Source of the DNA: Stratiolaelaps scimitus
Taxonomy: Eukaryota > Arthropoda > Arachnida > Mesostigmata > Laelapidae
Assembly: GCA_019614645.1 (NCBI GenBank)
Contig: JABWDB010000001.1
Coordinates: 15,975,501 to 16,039,500 of the forward strand
DNA: 64,000 bases
Direction: 5' to 3'
The translations under genes and the position numbers were made by a program. The notes under the pieces were generated by a model that was given only the letters and a program-made list of their open reading frames with translations, did not search any database and was not told the origin of the DNA. This document shows positions 60,186 to 64,000 of the stretch, one piece after another (positions within the stretch are counted from its first letter, which is position 1; each line of letters starts with the position of its first letter).

Positions 60186-60590
60186 TGAGGTCTATGTAAG
60201 GGATGTTTTTTTTTGCTATACCGATACTTCTCGATGAGGTAAACAACTTTTCAAATATTCTCATCAGGCGAAAACCGCATTTTCGACGATTTTTTTGCGT
60301 TTTTCGGCAACGATTTTAACATGGTGTTCTGTGTAAGGGGTACTATTCTCACGTGTTTCCGATGCATTTCGATAAGGTGAACAACTTTATAATAGGTATC
60401 CCTATACCTAAAGTTGATATTTTTTTAGTTGTTCCCAAAATAGCTTAGCATGGTGTTCTATGTAAGCGGTGGTTTTCTTGCGCTTAATCAACATGTCTCG
60501 ACGAGCTGAACAATTTTGGATTAGGTATTCCTATGCCTAAACCTAACCGTTTTCGAGATAACGTTTTTGGGAGCCGAAAAACAGCGAAAA
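60186..60590. repeat. Diverged tandem array, about three units of about 130 bp
   Basis: The landmark TCTATGTAAG or TCTGTGTAAG occurs at 60191, 60328 and 60457, spaced 137 and 129 bp. Each unit continues with TCGAT/ACGA-AGGTGAACAA-TTT, a TATTC/TATCC-CTAT-CCTAAA stretch in units 2 and 3, and a TTTTT-rich segment. Units 2 and 3 start with ATGGTGTTCT. Units are well diverged, so this is an old satellite-like array or internally repeated element. No coding frame crosses it. Confidence 0.75.
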
Positions 60591-60599
60591 GGCCATATT

Positions 60600-61250
60600 C
60601 GTAATAGTTGAAATTGTGTCAAATATTTGCTAATCTTTTTGATTTGCAAGAAACAAAACCCCAACACAAAAAATTTCACTCTCACATTTTCCTCTCAGTT
60701 TTTCTTAACAATGTCAATTGGGGAGTTGTTACATTTCAGAAGCGGCATCTGTTGGTATTTTTTATATTTTTATTTCGCTAAGGTTTTCGTTTAATTTGAC
60801 AAATTCAAGCGGAAGACTCCTGGACGCCGCTCATCCAACTGCGAAAGCCAGAAGAGAGTCACGGCGTTGACGGGCAGCCGAAGGCTCCCACCGACGCTCA
60901 TCCAACTGACGTCGCGGATTCCCGAATTTCAACTTGAATTTTCCAACATTCAACAACTAACATACCGCGGGCGGGACTAGAGTTCTACTTTAACTCGAGT
61001 ATTCTATTTATTTCCCGTAAACCAAAAATATATTACAATATGATTCTAAAATAATGCGTATTTACGTGTGTTTAAAAGCAATCGCGTACAGCTAGGGAGG
61101 ATTTCGATTGCCGTCTGATCTTTACGCGGAATCATTGCTGCGCCTGAAAATTCACAGGGATTCCCAAGAATCAAATGATTATAACTAAATGAGTAAGCTC
61201 GCAAACGATTCGGCGGAAAGAACTATAACTATAACATTTGCGGTTTATTT
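60600..61250. other. No gene recognised
   Basis: A 13-bp phrase CGCTCATCCAACT occurs twice (near 60831 and 60896) in a GC-richer patch. The remainder is AT-rich. Confidence 0.45.
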
Positions 61251-61300
61251 CCGGAACTGCAATTTTACAATGCTTAAGTTCTCGAACTAGAAGGAAAGAC
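61250..61300 (+). repeat. Unnamed interspersed repeat, short piece
   Basis: GAACTGCAATTTTACAATGC and the following CTTAAGTTCTCG match the 45035-45070 region with a few substitutions. Confidence 0.5.
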
Positions 61301-61309
61301 TAATCATCA

Positions 61310-63300
61310 CATAGACTGAGTCCGATGAGGGCTGCTAGCCCAGCTATTAGAGCTTATTAGCATGTTGCAACCGGAATTTATCGACGTACGAATAGATGGG
61401 TATCCATACACAATGCGAGCGACATTGGCCCTTGTGAGTCATTCTTTGGTATTGGCACCCGGTCGCTCACACGACAACACCTTCGAGTCTTATGATAATA
61501 TTGAGCTCGTCTGTGCATGGCTTCAATCGAATGTTCTCTTAGCAATATTGTTCATCCGTGCCCATTTTCGTGCAGTTTTCGCGCACACAGATGTCTGGAA
61601 GGCTCCTGTGGTAAGACCACCTGGCTGTCTTCACTGAGCTCTGAATTTTTCCTCACCTGTTTCCTGGCTGTGTGTTGTTGGGGTTACCGGCTCACAATGT
61701 GGGGCTCCCGTCGCTAGATGGGTGGCCGGGAGAGTTCGCCTATCCCTTTAGATGGGGTGGGACCCCGTCGCATGCATCGAGCAAGGACCAATTTCGAGCC
61801 AATTTTGGGTGGAAACCGCGGGAATAGGGTCCTGTAAGCAACTGCGTGTGCTCGACCGCCGCAAGGAGACTGTTGGGAAGCAATGCCCCGTCAGGCAGCT
61901 CTCCTTCATAAACATGCAAGGGGCAACCAAGCAAACTAACCTGTGAGGACGAGCTTATTCCATGATGCCATGCATCTAGCCGAAAATAGCGTATTTCCCT
62001 CCCCCGGTGGAGACAACTCTCGAAATATTTCACCACCAAATGGTGCTCAGCTAGTACCTAGCGTTGTCCGCTAGACTGCCTCGATCCGGTGAAGAACTCG
62101 CTTTGCTAAATACGTTCACCTATTCAGGGATCTACAAGGTAACTTACATTAGCTAAACGGATTCGATGGTAAATTTGGGCCAGCCTTGCACAACTCTGGC
62201 TTCCGTTCTGAAGACTAAAGTATTTCGTTGCAATTACAACATTTAAAGTGGTGGATACCCATACAGATATTCGACATAACTGAGGATACGTAACGCGAAG
62301 TTGGTCGAGTCAAAGCATCTGTCCAGTAGTGACTGTAACTGCTATTCAATTGACAATAGTAGGTAAGGTAGTTGTCTCAGATCTATGAGACATGATGGTC
62401 GTCATACCCAACCTTGCAAAGAACTAGACGAGTAAGCAGACAGAGATAATACCGTCTCTATCCATCACAGCCATCGTTCGATGTGCAGATTGGTTCGTCG
62501 GCTGCCACCAAAGTAGAATATGTTGGGATCAGATGTCTATCAAATATATTCCTTGAGCAATCGCTTCGTTAATACGGGTGACTCAAAATTAAAAACATCC
62601 CACAATTTAATAGTGAGGGTGTAGTGTATCAGGACACCTAATAACAACACCAATCATATAATCCTGTCTGCATCAGTTTTGTCATAGTTGTGTGTGACGG
62701 ATGGTAAGCAACCTTGTTGACGATCTCGTAGAGATACGGCAATTCCTTCAATGAAGTTTATTAAACTTCGCACTATAAGCCCCGAGTCATATCATACGTT
62801 TGGCACCAATATAGAATCAGTATGCCCATATGAATAAAGCGGCACTAGCCATCAAATATGAAAGAATCAGGGCATTTCGAATTTCTCCTTGGAAGTCTCG
62901 CCTGTGATTCCACGACAGAATACCTCAAAAAGGTCACAGAAAATCGGGACACCCTATTGTGATTATTGTGATGGTCCTCCTCAGCCATTACTTGGGTGTG
63001 GCTATATATGACAGTTCACTTGGAAGATATTGTATATTGGACCGTCGGTTAGGGACTATTATTCGGATCCTATTGTTATTGGTAGCGGTTACGTAGACGT
63101 CCTACCGATGCTGTATCTTCTCCGTCTTATGAGTCTCCTAGGACTTTCGATCATCAATACATTTGCAACAGCAAACCCTCAGGAGCAATATAGTTAATGT
63201 GCGAACGAGTGCTGATCAAAGCAGCTGTTGCATACGAATATGGCAAATCCTATTTCGGACACGTTTTGGTGCACCAACGACCATTCGAAATGGACACATA
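61310..63300. other. No gene recognised
   Basis: Frames at 61362-61637 (plus) and 61740-62039 (minus) have protein-like composition but no domain and no splice partners that I could support. From 62.1 kb the sequence is AT-rich. A CGGGACACCCTATT near 62946 resembles a transposon end without a partner. Confidence 0.4.
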
Positions 63301-63311
63301 TTGCGTCTTAT

Positions 63312-63360
63312 AGCGTGTTGACTTGGCTTGGACGCAGAACGAAGCTTAAGTCAACACGCT
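63312..63360. repeat. Perfect 13-bp inverted repeat, 23-nt loop
   Basis: AGCGTGTTGACTT (63312-63324) is the exact reverse complement of 63348-63360. Confidence 0.85.
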
Positions 63361-63871
63361 TGGCATGAACGGAGAATTCAGGAAATCATGATGAGCAGAT
63401 GTATAAATAGATCGACAATGTTTAGCCTATATATTTTCACCGGAAACAGTCTCGGTTCATCGGTAGAAAACCAATTTGGGCGATACATATATAATAAATA
63501 AATAAGATATAAACCAGGTCTTCAAAAATATAATAATCAAATTGAAATAGTATGCCATTGAGAAAAGTTAGGTTAAATTCGATTAATGTAGAAGAATCAT
63601 AACTCTTGAGCATACAACGAATGAGACGTTTCGACATATCTGTTCAAGCTCTGACCGGGAAACACAGCATGCGCTTGAAACAAAATCTTCTGGCGCCATT
63701 GTGCGACTGCACAACCCATATTTTAATTTATTCAAAGTTCTCGGTGTGTGTATTTTCCAAAGATATTGTATTAATAACGATGAATGGATAATAATTTAGG
63801 GCCAGATTACGAGAACTGGCTCACAGATTCGTTCGAATCAGTCCGTTTCGTTCGGTAACGCTGCGTTTGAC

Positions 63872-64000
63872 ATCAATAACGGCATCGAAATACATAGTGA
63901 AAAACTGCACGTTCGTCATATTTTGTTGTATAGGTTCCGAAAAGATTATAGGTAACACTGGCTCGGAAACGTCTCGAAATGTCACCCGAAAATACGACGA
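63872..64000 (+). repeat. Unnamed interspersed repeat, copy cut by the window end
   Basis: It aligns with 44711-44815, sharing the exact core TCATATTTTGTTGTATAGGT and flanking blocks (GCATCGAAATA, GGTAACAC). Same orientation as the 44.7-kb copy. Its right end lies outside the window. Confidence 0.6.

Overview
The window looks like nuclear DNA from an animal, most likely an arthropod. I lean towards a mite or other arachnid, but that is an impression, not a demonstration. The support is as follows. No long uninterrupted gene and no operon-like packing is present on either strand. The only protein families I can name are decayed eukaryotic transposons: a CR1/L2/jockey-like non-LTR retrotransposon and a mariner transposase. 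There is a dispersed tRNA-derived SINE family, there are many dinucleotide and trinucleotide microsatellites, and the few exon-like frames need GT...AG introns. Nothing bacterial, viral or CRISPR-like was seen, and no complete host gene could be recognised.

Layout. From 1 to about 2.8 kb there is unassigned sequence. A minus-strand LINE fragment (about 2.85-4.0 kb) encodes the YADD part of reverse transcriptase and the ORF2 C-terminus, and is interrupted by a local foldback of overlapping inverted repeats. Between 6.6 and 7.65 kb lie an exact 59-bp duplication and a possible two-exon minus-strand cysteine-rich frame. From about 12 to 17.3 kb GC-rich blocks alternate with AT-rich ones, ending in a CT-rich block with a TATA-like stretch and a consensus splice donor, which could be a 5' non-coding exon. 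At 18.9-20.3 kb are the best candidates for host coding exons, on the minus strand. They predict an unrecognised protein rich in Cys and N-glycosylation sites, plus an upstream exon-like segment open in two frames.

From 22 to 31 kb the sequence is mostly GC-rich simple-repeat islands separated by AT-rich DNA, with a 23-bp triplicated tandem repeat at 27.2 kb. SINE copies lie at 31.2, 36.7 and 46.4 kb, all in plus orientation. Just after the first is the remnant of a mariner element (31.46-32.13 kb, minus). A near-perfect 113-bp palindrome sits at 34.8 kb. From 38 to 57.6 kb GC-rich islands with CT/GA, CAG and CGG tracts again alternate with AT-rich DNA. The last 5 kb hold a diverged tandem array with a period of about 130 bp and pieces of an unnamed interspersed repeat shared with 44.7-45.1 kb.

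No set of genes here can be shown to work together. The exon calls are hypotheses read by eye. About 300 open frames of 60 or more codons occur by chance in a window like this, so frame length alone proves nothing. The transposon, SINE, palindrome and tandem-repeat calls are much firmer. I found no convincing new molecular system. The most useful leads are the SINE family, the foldback structures, the diverged tandem array and the unrecognised cysteine-rich exons.
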